Below are positions 54,650 to 63,939 of a DNA stretch of 64,000 nucleotides, piece by piece. This DNA comes from Canibacter zhoujuaniae (GTDB taxonomy: Bacteria > Actinomycetota > Actinomycetes > Actinomycetales > Microbacteriaceae), in contig NZ_JAAIKA010000002.1 in assembly GCF_011752015.1 (NCBI RefSeq), positions 300,212-364,211 of the forward strand, given 5' to 3'. Under the pieces are notes generated by a model. It saw only the letters and a program-made list of their open reading frames with translations. It was not told the DNA's origin and searched no databases. The translations under genes were made by a program, and so were the position numbers. How positions within the stretch are numbered: position 1 is the first letter of the stretch; each line of letters opens with the position of its first letter.

Positions 54650-55252
54650 ATGACTGAAGTTATTCTCGCCAGCCGCAACGCACACAAACTAGAAGAGTTG
54701 CGTGCGATTCTTGCGCCTTTGCTACCTGAGGTGCAACTTGTTGGTGATGACGGGCCGGAGCCGGTTGAATCTGGCATCAGCTTTGCCGAAAATGCGCTCA
54801 TAAAGGCGCGGGCAGCGGCGATCCGCACGGGCAAACCGGCGATCGCTGACGACAGCGGAATTGCGGTGCGTGTAATGGGTGGCGCGCCGGGTATTTTTTC
54901 TGCGCGCTGGGGCGGGCCGGCTCGGTCAGACAGTGCGAATGTTGACCTACTGCTGTGGCAGTTAAAGGATGTCCCGGCAGCGCATCGAGAGGCCAGTTTC
55001 GTGTGCGCGGCCGCGCTGGTTGTGCCGGACGCAGCTGGATCAACCACTGAAGATGTGGTGCTCGGTGAGTGGGAAGGATCGGTTCTTAACGAGCGGCGCG
55101 GCGAGAATGGTTTTGGGTACGATCCAATTTTTCAGCCCCGCGGCATGGATGTTTCTGCGGCTGAGATTGACCCGGAAAAAAAGAATTTACTGTCGCACCG
55201 TCGGCGGGCGTTTGAGGCTTTGATTCCGCTCTTGCAGCAGCGGCTTGGCTGA
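54650..55252 (+). CDS. rdgB: Non-canonical purine NTP pyrophosphatase, RdgB/HAM1
   Basis: Hydrolyses ITP, dITP and XTP to keep them out of nucleic acids. The 200-residue protein has ASRNAHKLEELRAIL (4-18), SGISFAENALIKARAA, ADDSGIAV and the C-terminal NGFGYDPIFQP and LSHRRRAFEAL. ATG directly follows the rph stop. Confidence 0.96.
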   Translation: MTEVILASRNAHKLEELRAILAPLLPEVQLVGDDGPEPVESGISFAENALIKARAAAIRTGKPAIADDSGIAVRVMGGAPGIFSARWGGPARSDSANVDLLLWQLKDVPAAHREASFVCAAALVVPDAAGSTTEDVVLGEWEGSVLNERRGENGFGYDPIFQPRGMDVSAAEIDPEKKNLLSHRRRAFEALIPLLQQRLG

Positions 55253-55299
55253 GCGAAAAACCCCTGATGAAACTGAGTTTGTTTCTCACTTCCAGTAAA

Positions 55300-55328
55300 T
55301 TGACAACCTCTCGGTGCACGGTCACAAT
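55300..55328 (+). promoter_or_regulatory. Putative promoter of the His-rich microprotein gene
   Basis: A perfect -35 TTGACA (55300-55305) and CACAAT (55323-55328) are 17 bp apart. A partly symmetric GAAAC...GTTTC stretch lies just upstream and might be an operator. Confidence 0.6.
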
Positions 55329-55361
55329 TGGTGTAACAGCTATTAAGTAAGGAACCAAATT

Positions 55362-55517
55362 ATGACTGAAGAGCACAAGACTAGCGAGCACACCGTTGAA
55401 GAGCATGCGCATGGCGCAGACTGTGGGCATGAGACGGTTGAGCACGGTGATCACGTAGATTACCTGCACGACGGTCACCGTCACGCTGAGCACGACGGTC
55501 ACTACGACGAGCACTAA
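55362..55517 (+). CDS. Histidine-rich 51-residue metal-binding microprotein
   Basis: A short gene with AAGGA at good spacing and a consensus-like promoter. The 51-residue acidic product has 13 histidines and one cysteine (GADCGHE), arranged as HxH, HGDH, HDGH and HRH clusters, with no hydrophobic segment. It should bind Zn, Ni or similar metals in the cytoplasm. I recall similar tiny His-rich proteins in many actinobacteria, some labelled as zinc transport related without proof. It is free-standing between rdgB and a terminator followed by tRNA-Leu. Confidence 0.8.
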   Translation: MTEEHKTSEHTVEEHAHGADCGHETVEHGDHVDYLHDGHRHAEHDGHYDEH

Positions 55518-55530
55518 GCATTATTAATGC

Positions 55531-55568
55531 GCAGGCGGCGGGTTCTTAATTGAGCCTGCCGCCTGTTG
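55531..55568 (+). terminator. Terminator of the His-rich microprotein gene
   Basis: CAGGCGGCGGGTTC pairs with GAGCCTGCCGCCTG over 14 bases (two G-T wobbles) around TTAATT. A short TTG follows, so the T tract is weak. Confidence 0.65.
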
Positions 55569-55607
55569 CATATGCGCAGCCGTAATTTACGCTAAACTGT
55601 TTGCAGC

Positions 55608-55689
55608 GCGGGAGTGGTGGAATTGGTAGACACGCAGGATTTAGGTTCCTGTGCCGCAAGGCGTGAGAGTTCAAGTCTCTTCTCCCGTA
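55608..55689 (+). tRNA. tRNA-Leu (anticodon TAG)
   Basis: The acceptor GCGGGAG pairs with CTCCCGT (G-T end pair). The anticodon arm is CAGGA-TTTAGGT-TCCTG with TAG at 34-36. It has a long variable arm as in class II tRNAs, and a T loop GTTCAAGTC. CCA is not encoded. TAAACT at 55593-55598 is a likely -10. Confidence 0.97.
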
Positions 55690-55773
55690 CTAGTGCGCGC
55701 GGTATTTATGCCGCGCGCATCTTTATCTGCACAGATGGTTGTAACATCAGTGCATCAGAGAACGGAGCAAAAA

Positions 55774-56862
55774 GTGACCGTAGAATTTCAGGTGGTGCCA
55801 AGCAACCCAAAGAGTGACGCTGAAGTTGCTGAAATTTTAAAGGGTGAGCTGGGGTTCGGATCCTTTTTCACCGACCACATGATCTCAATCGTGTGGGAAA
55901 AAGAGACCGGCTGGCAAACTCCCGAAGTGTTGCCTTACGGCCCTATTGCGATGGATCCAGCAAACGCTGTGCTGCACTACGGGCAGGAAATTTTTGAGGG
56001 TGTGAAGGCATACCGTCACCCAAACGGGGAAATCGCAATTTTCCGGCCGGAGCGAAACGCTGCCCGATTCAACAAGAGCGCAAAACGTCTTGCGCTGCCC
56101 GAACTGCCTGAAGAGCTCTTTATCGCTGCGTGCGAAAAGCTCACTGCGGTTGATAGCCGCTGGGTGCCGGAGCAGGAAGGGTTCTCGCTATACCTGCGCC
56201 CGTTTATGTTTGCTGACGAGGTGTTTTTAGGCGTTCGCAGTGCGCACCGTGCACGTTTTATCGTTATCGCAAGCCCCTCAGGTAACTACTTCGAAGGTGG
56301 TTTGAAGCCGTTGAAGCTGTGGCTGTCGACCAGTTACAATCGTGCGGGCGTTGGAGGCACCGGCTTTGCAAAGTGCGGTGGCAATTACGCCGCATCACTC
56401 GTTGCGACAGACGAAGCTTTTGCAAACGGTTGCCAGCAGGTGCTGTTTACAGATGCCGGTGATAATGACTCAATAGATGAGCTTGGCGGCATGAATCTAT
56501 TTCTTGTCACCAACGACAACAAGCTTCTCACCCCGGAGCTCAACGGAAATATTCTTGCCGGGGTGACACGTGAAAGCATTATTGAGATCGCCCGCGATTT
56601 TGGCTTTACAGTTGAAGAGCGTAACGTAACCGTCAGCGAATGGGCAGCTGGCGTTAAGAGCGGCTACATTCAAGAGGCATTCGCCTGCGGCACAGCAGCG
56701 GTGATCGCCCCGATCGGTTACCTAATCGGGCCAGACGGTTTTGAGATTGCGCTGCCACAGCCAACGGGCGATGTGACCGTGCGGATCCGCGAGGAGATCA
56801 CCGGCATCCAGTTCGGAACGCGCGCCGACAAGCGCGGCTGGCTGCATCAGGTAGCGCAGTAG
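55774..56862 (+). CDS. ilvE: Branched-chain amino acid aminotransferase
   Basis: PLP enzyme that makes valine, leucine and isoleucine from their keto acids, 362 residues from GTG 55774 with GGAGCAAAAA upstream. Longer in-frame starts would run into tRNA-Leu. The PLP lysine is K200 in GTGFAKCGGNYAAS. Other motifs are LHYGQEIFEGVKAY, YLRPFMFADE and GTAAVIAPIG. First gene of a tight run to 62543. Confidence 0.96.
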   Translation: MTVEFQVVPSNPKSDAEVAEILKGELGFGSFFTDHMISIVWEKETGWQTPEVLPYGPIAMDPANAVLHYGQEIFEGVKAYRHPNGEIAIFRPERNAARFNKSAKRLALPELPEELFIAACEKLTAVDSRWVPEQEGFSLYLRPFMFADEVFLGVRSAHRARFIVIASPSGNYFEGGLKPLKLWLSTSYNRAGVGGTGFAKCGGNYAASLVATDEAFANGCQQVLFTDAGDNDSIDELGGMNLFLVTNDNKLLTPELNGNILAGVTRESIIEIARDFGFTVEERNVTVSEWAAGVKSGYIQEAFACGTAAVIAPIGYLIGPDGFEIALPQPTGDVTVRIREEITGIQFGTRADKRGWLHQVAQ

Positions 56863-56875
56863 AGGGCGGCCGGTT

Positions 56876-57691
56876 GTGAAGATTGTTCGATTCTCAAAAG
56901 AGCAGAAAATCGCATTCGGTGTCGTCGACGAAGCTGAAAACGGTGATCTGGAGGTTGTTGAGCTTGCTGGTGATCCGCTCGGCGGGAAGTTTGAGACAAC
57001 CGGCACTCGATACGGCTTCGGCCAGATCCGTGTTTTATCCCCGGTAGTGCCGATGTCAAAAGTAATCGGTGTGGGTAAAAACTATGTTGCGCACCAGCAG
57101 GAAATGCAGGATATTACGGGCGCTACTTCCGCCAGCGGGGCCTTTGAGCCGCTCCTGTTTTTAAAGCCGAACACCTCTGTGATTGGCCCCGGCGATCCAA
57201 TCGTGCTGCCACAGGTTTCTAGCAATGTGCAGGTTGAGGCAGAGCTTGCTGTTGTAATTGGTGCTGTCGGGAAGCACGTGCCAGAAGAGAAAGCGCTTGA
57301 CATAGTTTTCGGCTATACAGTGGCTAATGACGTTTCCGCTCGCGATCTGCAAGTGGCTGACGGGCAGTGGGCGCGCGCTAAAGGGTTTGATACTTTTTGC
57401 CCGCTCGGACCTGTCATTGAAACTGAGTTTAATTCTGATGCCGCGCGCGTAAAATCGCGGATCAACGGTGAAATTCGGCAGGATGCGCCGGTGCATGACA
57501 TGATTCATTCGGTTGCGAAACTAGTCTCCTATGCCTCTTCAGTTTTCACCCTGGTGCCTGGCGATGTGATTCTCACCGGCACCCCCGCTGGTGTATCTAC
57601 GATTACTGACGGTGACAGTGTTGAGGTTGAGGTGAGCGGCATTGGGGTGCTGCGAAACCCAGTAATCTCAGAAACCAAACTGTATAAATAG
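56876..57691 (+). CDS. Fumarylacetoacetate hydrolase (FAH) family protein
   Basis: A 271-residue FAH-fold hydrolase or decarboxylase with [16 protein letters not shown] (about residues 61-76). The metal-binding residues are in EAELAVVIG and [13 protein letters not shown], and TGTPAGVS is near the end. Members act on 2-oxo acids or acylpyruvates such as oxaloacetate. In actinobacteria it commonly sits between ilvE and gltX, as here. GTG start with GAGGG upstream. Confidence 0.9.
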   Translation: MKIVRFSKEQKIAFGVVDEAENGDLEVVELAGDPLGGKFETTGTRYGFGQIRVLSPVVPMSKVIGVGKNYVAHQQEMQDITGATSASGAFEPLLFLKPNTSVIGPGDPIVLPQVSSNVQVEAELAVVIGAVGKHVPEEKALDIVFGYTVANDVSARDLQVADGQWARAKGFDTFCPLGPVIETEFNSDAARVKSRINGEIRQDAPVHDMIHSVAKLVSYASSVFTLVPGDVILTGTPAGVSTITDGDSVEVEVSGIGVLRNPVISETKLYK

Positions 57692-57696
57692 GGCTT

Positions 57697-59124
57697 ATGG
57701 ATCCAGCACGACTTAACCACAACACAGAGAAAGCAGATCTGGCGCCGCGTGTGCGCCAGGTTGAGGGGCGGCTGCGCGCGACTCGTCCACGTTCTGTTGG
57801 TGCAGCGGATAGGTCTGAGCGTCGGCAGGTGCGGCCGAAAGCGGAAGGGTGGAAGCAAATCACCAACCCAGACGGGCGCCCAACTCTGCAGTTTGCCGCG
57901 CCGCGTGTGAAACAGCCGCCAAAGCACCTGGCTGATATGAGTGTTGCAGAGCGCGTTGAAAAAGTGAAAGAGCTGGGGCTGCCCGCATTCCGTGCAAAAC
58001 AGATTGCGAAACACTATTTTGAGCGCTACACCGCTGACCCTGAACGGATGACAGACCTGCCAAAAGAGGGGCGTGCAGAGCTTGTGCGAGAGCTCTTACC
58101 ACCTCTTTTAACTGAGGTGAAACGTCTCACAACAGATGACGGCGCAACTGTGAAGTTTTTGTGGCGCCTGTTTGACGGATCCCTTATTGAATCAGTTCTA
58201 ATGCGGTATCCGGGTCGTATCACGCTCTGTGTTTCCAGTGAATGCGGCTGCGGCATGAACTGCCCGTTCTGCGCCACCGGGCAGGCGGGGCTGACTCGAA
58301 ACATGTCAGCGGCAGAAATCGTTGATCAGGTTGTGCAAGCAAACCGTGTTATCGCCGAGGGTGGGCTCGGCGTTGGTAGGCAGGCTGGGAACGGCGCAGA
58401 GCCTGAGCGCGTCACAAATATCGTGTTTATGGGCATGGGTGAGCCGCTCGCAAATTACAAACGGGTCATGCAATCAATTCGCATGATGATCGCCCCGGCC
58501 GGCGAGGGGCTGGGTATGAGCGCGCGCGGCATTACCGTTTCCACCGTAGGATTGGCTCCCGCGATCCGCAAACTGACAGCCGAGGAGCTGCCGCTCACCT
58601 TCGCGCTGAGCCTGCATGCGCCAGATGATGAGCTGCGTGATGACCTAATTCCGGTAAACAGCCGGTGGAAGGTTGACGAGGTGCTTGACGCTGCGCGCGG
58701 CTACTTCGAAAAAACTGGGCGGCGTGTGTCAATTGAGTATGCGTTGATCAAAGATATGAACGATCACGCCTGGCGTGCTGACCTGCTGGCTGAAAAATTA
58801 AATGCGCGCGGGCGAGGTTGGGTACACGTTAACCCGATCCCCCTGAACCCAACTCCGGGCTCTATTTGGACGCGCTCTGAGCCCGATGTGACACGCGAAT
58901 TTGTGCGGCGCTTGAATGAAGCCGGAATTCCGACAACTCTGCGTGATACTCGCGGCAAAGAAATTGATGGAGCCTGCGGCCAGCTGGTCGCCACCGAAGC
59001 TGATAAAGCTGAGGCGCTGCGCAGCGCGCAGGCAGAAAATGCTGAGAATCAAGCCCGTCTTTTAGCGGCTGAAGCTGAACGTACACGCACTGTTGTAGAT
59101 GCTCGGATGAGCGCTGACGACTGA
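57697..59124 (+). CDS. rlmN: Dual-specificity 23S rRNA/tRNA adenine-C2 methyltransferase RlmN
   Basis: Radical SAM enzyme that methylates A2503 of 23S rRNA and A37 of some tRNAs. The cluster motif is [11 protein letters not shown] (about 185-195) and the second catalytic cysteine is in [16 protein letters not shown] and [15 protein letters not shown] are diagnostic. At 475 residues it is about 100 longer than usual. A basic Arg-rich N-terminal tail (about 65 residues) precedes the conserved PPKHLADMS. An Ala/Glu-rich helical C-terminal tail of about 45 residues follows the core. Confidence 0.95.
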   Translation: MDPARLNHNTEKADLAPRVRQVEGRLRATRPRSVGAADRSERRQVRPKAEGWKQITNPDGRPTLQFAAPRVKQPPKHLADMSVAERVEKVKELGLPAFRAKQIAKHYFERYTADPERMTDLPKEGRAELVRELLPPLLTEVKRLTTDDGATVKFLWRLFDGSLIESVLMRYPGRITLCVSSECGCGMNCPFCATGQAGLTRNMSAAEIVDQVVQANRVIAEGGLGVGRQAGNGAEPERVTNIVFMGMGEPLANYKRVMQSIRMMIAPAGEGLGMSARGITVSTVGLAPAIRKLTAEELPLTFALSLHAPDDELRDDLIPVNSRWKVDEVLDAARGYFEKTGRRVSIEYALIKDMNDHAWRADLLAEKLNARGRGWVHVNPIPLNPTPGSIWTRSEPDVTREFVRRLNEAGIPTTLRDTRGKEIDGACGQLVATEADKAEALRSAQAENAENQARLLAAEAERTRTVVDARMSADD

Positions 59125-59133
59125 TGAGGCAGC

Positions 59134-60063
59134 ATGGCTGAGGGTGTCGACTCAACAGACCTACGCATTTTGTACAGTCTGGGTAGCGAAGGTTCACTCG
59201 CCGGAGTTTCTGAAAAACTGGGGCTGAGCCAGCCGGCTGTGTCGCAGCGCGTAAAGCGACTGGAAGCAAAACTGCAGGTGCCGTTAACTGAACGGGTTGG
59301 GCGCAGTGTCCGCTTGACACCGGCGGGTCTGATTCTTGCCAGTCACGGTGCAAAGGTCGTTGCTGAGCTCGATGAAGCATTCGAGAAAATTGCTGCGTTA
59401 AAAGATGATCGCGGGGGGCAGCTGCGTCTGGTTGGGTTCCCCTCAGCTTCGGCAACCGTAGTGCCGGACATGATGCGATCCTTAGCCTCACTCGCCCCCG
59501 GAGTAACGATGCAGTATCGCGAGGCAGAGCCACCATCCGCCTTGGCAATGCTGCGCGATGGGGAAGTCGACTGCGCGCTAATTTTCGACTACCAAGACAC
59601 CACCAAGCTGCCGGCTGGAACAGTCTATAAACCGCTGTGGCGGGAGCAGCTGCATCTTGTTATCGCTGCAGATGACGCCCGCGCTGCTGTTAAAGGTGCG
59701 GTAGACATGGCTGACTTTAGGGCAGACCACTGGATCGCTGGCTGCGAGAAGTGTCGTGGCAACCTGCTGTCTGTGGCAGCTGAGCACGGGTTCGAGCCGG
59801 ACATTATTCAAGAGACCGATAACATGCCGGCGATGGTTGCGATGGTGGCAGCCGGCACTGCTGTGGCGCTTGTGCCGGGCTTAGCGCTTGCAGGCATGCG
59901 CACACTGCCTGAGGGGGCCAAGGCCGTATCCATGCAACGGGCGCGACATCGCACAGTCGGCTTGGCAACGACCGATACAGCGGTGCTGAGCCCGGCTGCC
60001 AGACTAGCGGCGACACTCGCAGCTGAGGTTGATGCTGGGCGCTGGGGGCTTGAGTCACTCTAG
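59134..60063 (+). CDS. LysR-family transcriptional regulator
   Basis: A 309-residue regulator with an N-terminal HTH ([38 protein letters not shown], about 7-45) and a C-terminal effector domain. That domain has a CEKCRG motif near residue 207. ATG with GAGGC upstream. It lies in line with rlmN (9 nt) and gltX (14 nt), not divergent from a target, so its regulon is unclear. Confidence 0.9.
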   Translation: MAEGVDSTDLRILYSLGSEGSLAGVSEKLGLSQPAVSQRVKRLEAKLQVPLTERVGRSVRLTPAGLILASHGAKVVAELDEAFEKIAALKDDRGGQLRLVGFPSASATVVPDMMRSLASLAPGVTMQYREAEPPSALAMLRDGEVDCALIFDYQDTTKLPAGTVYKPLWREQLHLVIAADDARAAVKGAVDMADFRADHWIAGCEKCRGNLLSVAAEHGFEPDIIQETDNMPAMVAMVAAGTAVALVPGLALAGMRTLPEGAKAVSMQRARHRTVGLATTDTAVLSPAARLAATLAAEVDAGRWGLESL

Positions 60064-60077
60064 TAAACTTGCTTGTG

Positions 60078-61592
60078 ATGACTACTTCAAGCAAATCTTT
60101 GTTCTCAACTGCAACCGGCAGCGACGTGCGCGTCCGTTTTTGTCCGTCACCAACCGGCACCCCACACGTGGGTATGGTGCGCACAGCTCTGTTTAACTGG
60201 GCTTATGCACGGCATACGGGCGGCACTTTTGTTTTTCGTATTGAAGACACTGATGCGGCACGAGACAGCGAAGAAAGTTTTGCGCAGATTATCGACAGCC
60301 TGCACTGGCTGGGTCTTAACTGGGACGAGGGCGTTGGCGTCGGTGGCCCGCATGAGCCATACCGGCAGTCACAGCGCGGCGAGATCTACCAGGAGGTTAT
60401 CGAGAAGCTAAAGGCCGGCGGTCATCTCTATGAAAGCTATTCAACCCCCGAAGAGATTGAAGCTCGCAACATTGCTAACGGTCGCCCAAAGCAGCTTGGT
60501 TACGATAACTTTGATCGCGATTTAACCGAAGAGCAGAAAGAGGCCTTCCGCAGGGAAGGCCGCCAGCCAGCTTTGCGTTTCCGTGTGCCGGATGTTGATC
60601 TATCATTCACAGACCTGGTGCGCGGTGACATCACTTTTCCTCACGGTTCCACGATCGACTTTGTTGTTGTGCGGCCAAACGGGGCACCGCTTTACACACT
60701 GGTAAACCCTGTTGATGACGCTCTGATGGGCATCACCCATGTGCTGCGTGGCGAAGATCTATTGTCATCCACTCCGCGTCAGATTGCGCTCTACCATGCG
60801 CTTATTGAGATCGGAGTTGCGGGGCATATTCCAAACTTTGGCCACCTGCCATATGTGATGGGGGAGGGGAATAAGAAGCTTTCAAAGCGCGACCCCGAAT
60901 CAAACCTCTTGCATCACCGCGACCGCGGTTTCATTCCCGAGGGGCTTATAAACTATCTCTCGCTGCTCGGCTGGTCGCTGGCCCCAGACCGTGATGTTTT
61001 TACCAGCGACGAAATGGTTGCCGCTTTTGATGTAAAGAACGTCAACCCAAACCCAGCGCGATTCGACCAGAAGAAAGCAGACTCGATAAACGCAGATCAT
61101 ATTCGACTGCTCGATCCGCAAGATTTTGAAGAACGTATAGTGCCGTATCTGATAGCCGGGGGAGCTCTGCCAGCTGAGCTAACTGATAAACAGCGAGAGG
61201 TGTTGCACCAGGCGGTGCCGCTCGTCCAGTCACGCATTACTGTGCTCAGTGAGGCTGTTGGAATGTTGGGCTTCCTCTTCACAACAGCTGAACACATTGA
61301 CTACGCTGCTGATGCTCTCAAAGCTCTGTCAGATAACGCGCCTGAGGTGCTCGAGGCGAGCCAGGAGGCGCTTAACGCACTCAGCGACGATGACTGGCAG
61401 GCAGCGACAATCCAAGAAACGCTGCAGTCTGCGTTGGTTGAAAAAATGGAGCTGAAGCCAAGATTTGCGTTTACGCCACTGCGCGTCGCAGTTTCTGGCC
61501 GTCGCGTATCACCGCCGCTTTTCGAGTCGTTAGAGCTGCTTGGTAAGGCAGAGTCACTGACCCGTCTACAGCGGCTAGCAGACCAGCTTTAA
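60078..61592 (+). CDS. gltX: Glutamate-tRNA ligase
   Basis: Charges tRNA-Glu. 504 residues from ATG 60078. The class I signature is [11 protein letters not shown] (23-33, the HIGH box) and the KMSKS equivalent is KKLSKRD (about 269). [15 protein letters not shown] and [14 protein letters not shown] are standard. In many actinobacteria the enzyme also mischarges tRNA-Gln for GatCAB, but this cannot be read here. The start has only a weak ribosome site. Confidence 0.97.
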   Translation: MTTSSKSLFSTATGSDVRVRFCPSPTGTPHVGMVRTALFNWAYARHTGGTFVFRIEDTDAARDSEESFAQIIDSLHWLGLNWDEGVGVGGPHEPYRQSQRGEIYQEVIEKLKAGGHLYESYSTPEEIEARNIANGRPKQLGYDNFDRDLTEEQKEAFRREGRQPALRFRVPDVDLSFTDLVRGDITFPHGSTIDFVVVRPNGAPLYTLVNPVDDALMGITHVLRGEDLLSSTPRQIALYHALIEIGVAGHIPNFGHLPYVMGEGNKKLSKRDPESNLLHHRDRGFIPEGLINYLSLLGWSLAPDRDVFTSDEMVAAFDVKNVNPNPARFDQKKADSINADHIRLLDPQDFEERIVPYLIAGGALPAELTDKQREVLHQAVPLVQSRITVLSEAVGMLGFLFTTAEHIDYAADALKALSDNAPEVLEASQEALNALSDDDWQAATIQETLQSALVEKMELKPRFAFTPLRVAVSGRRVSPPLFESLELLGKAESLTRLQRLADQL

Positions 61593-61601
61593 GGGGGCGC
61601 T

Positions 61602-62543
61602 GTGCCGACAGCTGCTATCTGCGGCGCTGGGGATGCTGCTCCCGCAAACTGTTTTGACGCTGTGGTGATTGGGGCCGGGCCAGCCGGCCTTGCCTGCGCT
61701 CTCAACCTGGTGCGCGGCCATGCGCGGGTTCTGTTGGTCGATGCAAACCGGCCACGGCACTCGGCCACCCTTATCTCGCACGGTTTCATTACCCGTGACG
61801 GCGCATCCCCGCTGGAACTTAGGCAACTCGGGCGTGAAGAATTTCTCACCTATCCGAGTGCGAGCTACCTAATGGCAGAGGTTACTGCGGTGCAGCGCGG
61901 CGCTGATGCGGGGTTTGAGTTAAGCCTACGAACAGTGCGGGGCGCTGAGGTTAAAACTGTCAGCGCAAAGATCGTAGTGGTTGCAACCGGGCTTGCTGAA
62001 CAGCTGCCTGAAATTACCAACCTGCGCGCCTATTATGGGACTGCGTTACACAGCTGTGTGATTTGTGACGGTTATGAAAAAACAAACAAGCCACTCGTCA
62101 TCATTCCGCACCCGGAAATAGAACGGGAAGCTGTGCTGCAGGCGGAGACTCTGGTGCGCCGCTTTAGCCCTAGGGTGACGGTGCTAAACGCCGATAGCGT
62201 CAGTGAGATTATTGGTGAGCGCGCCCAAATGCACGGTGTGCGCCTGCACACTGGTGAGGTTGTTGCAGCAAGCGCCGGGTTTGTGCTGCCAAAGAGCTCT
62301 TTGAACATTAAATTCCTCGCGCCGCTCGGTGCGACCGAAACAGCATTTAAGGGTTTAGGGCTTTCGGATCCGCACGCAGCACATCCCGGATTAACGCGCA
62401 TCAGCGGGCTTTATGCGGTGGGAGAAGCGGCCACTGGGAAACCTGAGCAGTTGCTGGTTGCAGCCGGTAGCGGCGCCGCGCTAGTGCCGCATCTGCTGCT
62501 TACTCTAAGCGAGAAAGTGAATCAAGAGCCGCGTAAAGCTTAG
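61602..62543 (+). CDS. Thioredoxin-reductase-like FAD oxidoreductase, atypical
   Basis: A 313-residue flavoprotein. The FAD motif GAGPAG is at 24-29, the redox pair C152/C155 in CVICDGYE, and the C-terminal FAD contact in GLYAVGEAA. The second Rossmann motif expected for NADPH (GxGxxA) is replaced by LVIIPHPEIERE (about 165-176). It therefore resembles ferredoxin-dependent or NAD(P)H-independent reductase relatives rather than TrxB. GTG start with GGGGG upstream, 9 nt behind gltX. Its stop overlaps the tgt stop by 4 nt. Confidence 0.85.
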   Translation: MPTAAICGAGDAAPANCFDAVVIGAGPAGLACALNLVRGHARVLLVDANRPRHSATLISHGFITRDGASPLELRQLGREEFLTYPSASYLMAEVTAVQRGADAGFELSLRTVRGAEVKTVSAKIVVVATGLAEQLPEITNLRAYYGTALHSCVICDGYEKTNKPLVIIPHPEIEREAVLQAETLVRRFSPRVTVLNADSVSEIIGERAQMHGVRLHTGEVVAASAGFVLPKSSLNIKFLAPLGATETAFKGLGLSDPHAAHPGLTRISGLYAVGEAATGKPEQLLVAAGSGAALVPHLLLTLSEKVNQEPRKA

Positions 62544-63847
62544 CTAGCGCGTGCAATTACCTCCTGGGCATACTCCTTGCCGTAGTAGCGATGCAGCGTT
62601 TCTTCGCGGAGCTCAGCAAAGGTGCCGTCAGTCATCGATGCGCGAATTTCATCAACGAGTCGCACAATAAACCGTTCGTTGTGAATTGTTGCCAGTGTTG
62701 CAGCGCCCATCTCGCGCGACTTAAACAAATGATGCAGATATGCGGCGTCATAGTTTTCGCAGGTGTAGCAATCGCAACCTATTTCAAGCGGCTCGAATCT
62801 GGTTTTGTGGATCGAATTTTTTGCGTTTACACGGCCGTCGCGGCTGTACATTGTGCCACCCCGAGCCTGACGGGAGGGGGCAACGCAGTCAAAAGTGTCG
62901 GCACCGGCCGCGATTCCCAGAAACAGGTCATCTGGTTCAGAGATACCGAGCAGATGGCGCGGTTTATCTTCCGGGAGTTCATCGGTCATCCAGCTCACAA
63001 TTTCGCCGAGCCGCGGTTTTTCAATTGCGCCGCCAAGGCCGAAACCGTCAAAGGTCTGTGAGGTGTGTTCCGCACCCGTCATAGTGCCCAAATCTTTTGC
63101 CGCCATCCGCCGCAGGTCTTCGTATTGCGCTCCCTGAATAACACCAAACAGTGCCTGGTATGGCCGATCCGTCCGCTCTGTTGTAAGGCGCGCATGCTCG
63201 TCAAGGCAGCGTTTTGCCCACCGGGATGTGCGCTGCACAGAGGCTTCCTGATACTCTCGGGAGTTCATCAGCGTGGTCAGTTCATCAAAAGCGAACATGA
63301 TGTCTGCGCCAATTTCGTGCTGGACGCGCATGGAGACTTCAGGCGTGAAGCGGTGTGTATCGCCGTTTATGAAGGATTTGAAGGTGACCCCGTCTTCATC
63401 AACCTTGGCAAGCCGGTCTTTGTCTTTTGCGATAACTTCGGCGGCGTTGTGTTTTGCCGCCTCCATTGAGAGAGTCTTCTTGTGACCTACACCGAGTGAC
63501 ATTACTTGGAAGCCGCCGGAGTCGGTAAAGGTTGGGCCGTTCCAGTGCATAAACTTTGCAAGCCCACCAGCCCGATCGAGGGTTTTGCTGCCGGGCTGCA
63601 AAAACAGGTGATAGGCGTTCGCTAAAACTGCCTGCCCGCCCAGCTCTCTAACAGTTTCAGGCAGCAAACCCTTCACAACTGCTTTCGTGCCAACCGGGAT
63701 AAAAGCGGGGGTGTTGATTGTGCCGTGGGGTGTTGTGATCGTGCCTGTGCGACCCAGGGGTTTACCGGAGTGTGTGCCGGTAAAACCGTCGGAGGTAAGC
63801 ACGCTATTTACTTGGAATCCAAAATTGCTGCGGTCATTAATAGACAT
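62540..63847 (-). CDS. tgt: Queuine/preQ1 tRNA-ribosyltransferase
   Basis: Exchanges guanine 34 in Asp, Asn, His and Tyr tRNAs for a queuosine precursor. Substrate motif FTDSGGFQVMSLG, the nucleophile aspartate in FDCVAPSRQARGG, and the zinc site CDCYTCENYDAAYLHHL are intact. It is 435 residues from ATG 63847; a GTG two codons earlier is possible. An extra N-terminal stretch of about 30 residues precedes the conserved GRTGTITTPHGTINTPAF. It pairs functionally with the YhhQ-type transporter at 23303. Confidence 0.95.
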   Translation of the reverse strand: MSINDRSNFGFQVNSVLTSDGFTGTHSGKPLGRTGTITTPHGTINTPAFIPVGTKAVVKGLLPETVRELGGQAVLANAYHLFLQPGSKTLDRAGGLAKFMHWNGPTFTDSGGFQVMSLGVGHKKTLSMEAAKHNAAEVIAKDKDRLAKVDEDGVTFKSFINGDTHRFTPEVSMRVQHEIGADIMFAFDELTTLMNSREYQEASVQRTSRWAKRCLDEHARLTTERTDRPYQALFGVIQGAQYEDLRRMAAKDLGTMTGAEHTSQTFDGFGLGGAIEKPRLGEIVSWMTDELPEDKPRHLLGISEPDDLFLGIAAGADTFDCVAPSRQARGGTMYSRDGRVNAKNSIHKTRFEPLEIGCDCYTCENYDAAYLHHLFKSREMGAATLATIHNERFIVRLVDEIRASMTDGTFAELREETLHRYYGKEYAQEVIARAS

Positions 63848-63939
63848 GGGCACTATTCAAGCGCATTTACGCCTGCGACACGCCCGGGTGTTGGTGTTGT
63901 TTGCGTGGGGCCGGTCAGGGTGCGTAGAGTAGTCATCTG

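Noticed and set aside
55614..55817. Open frame covering tRNA-Leu and the long N-terminal extension of ilvE from 55651
   Set aside because: Both run through the tRNA-Leu gene. The ilvE homologous sequence begins at the GTG at 55774, which has its own ribosome site.
58862..59548. 228-codon open frame antisense to rlmN and the LysR gene
   Set aside because: Spans two real genes on the opposite strand and has no recognisable motif or ribosome site.
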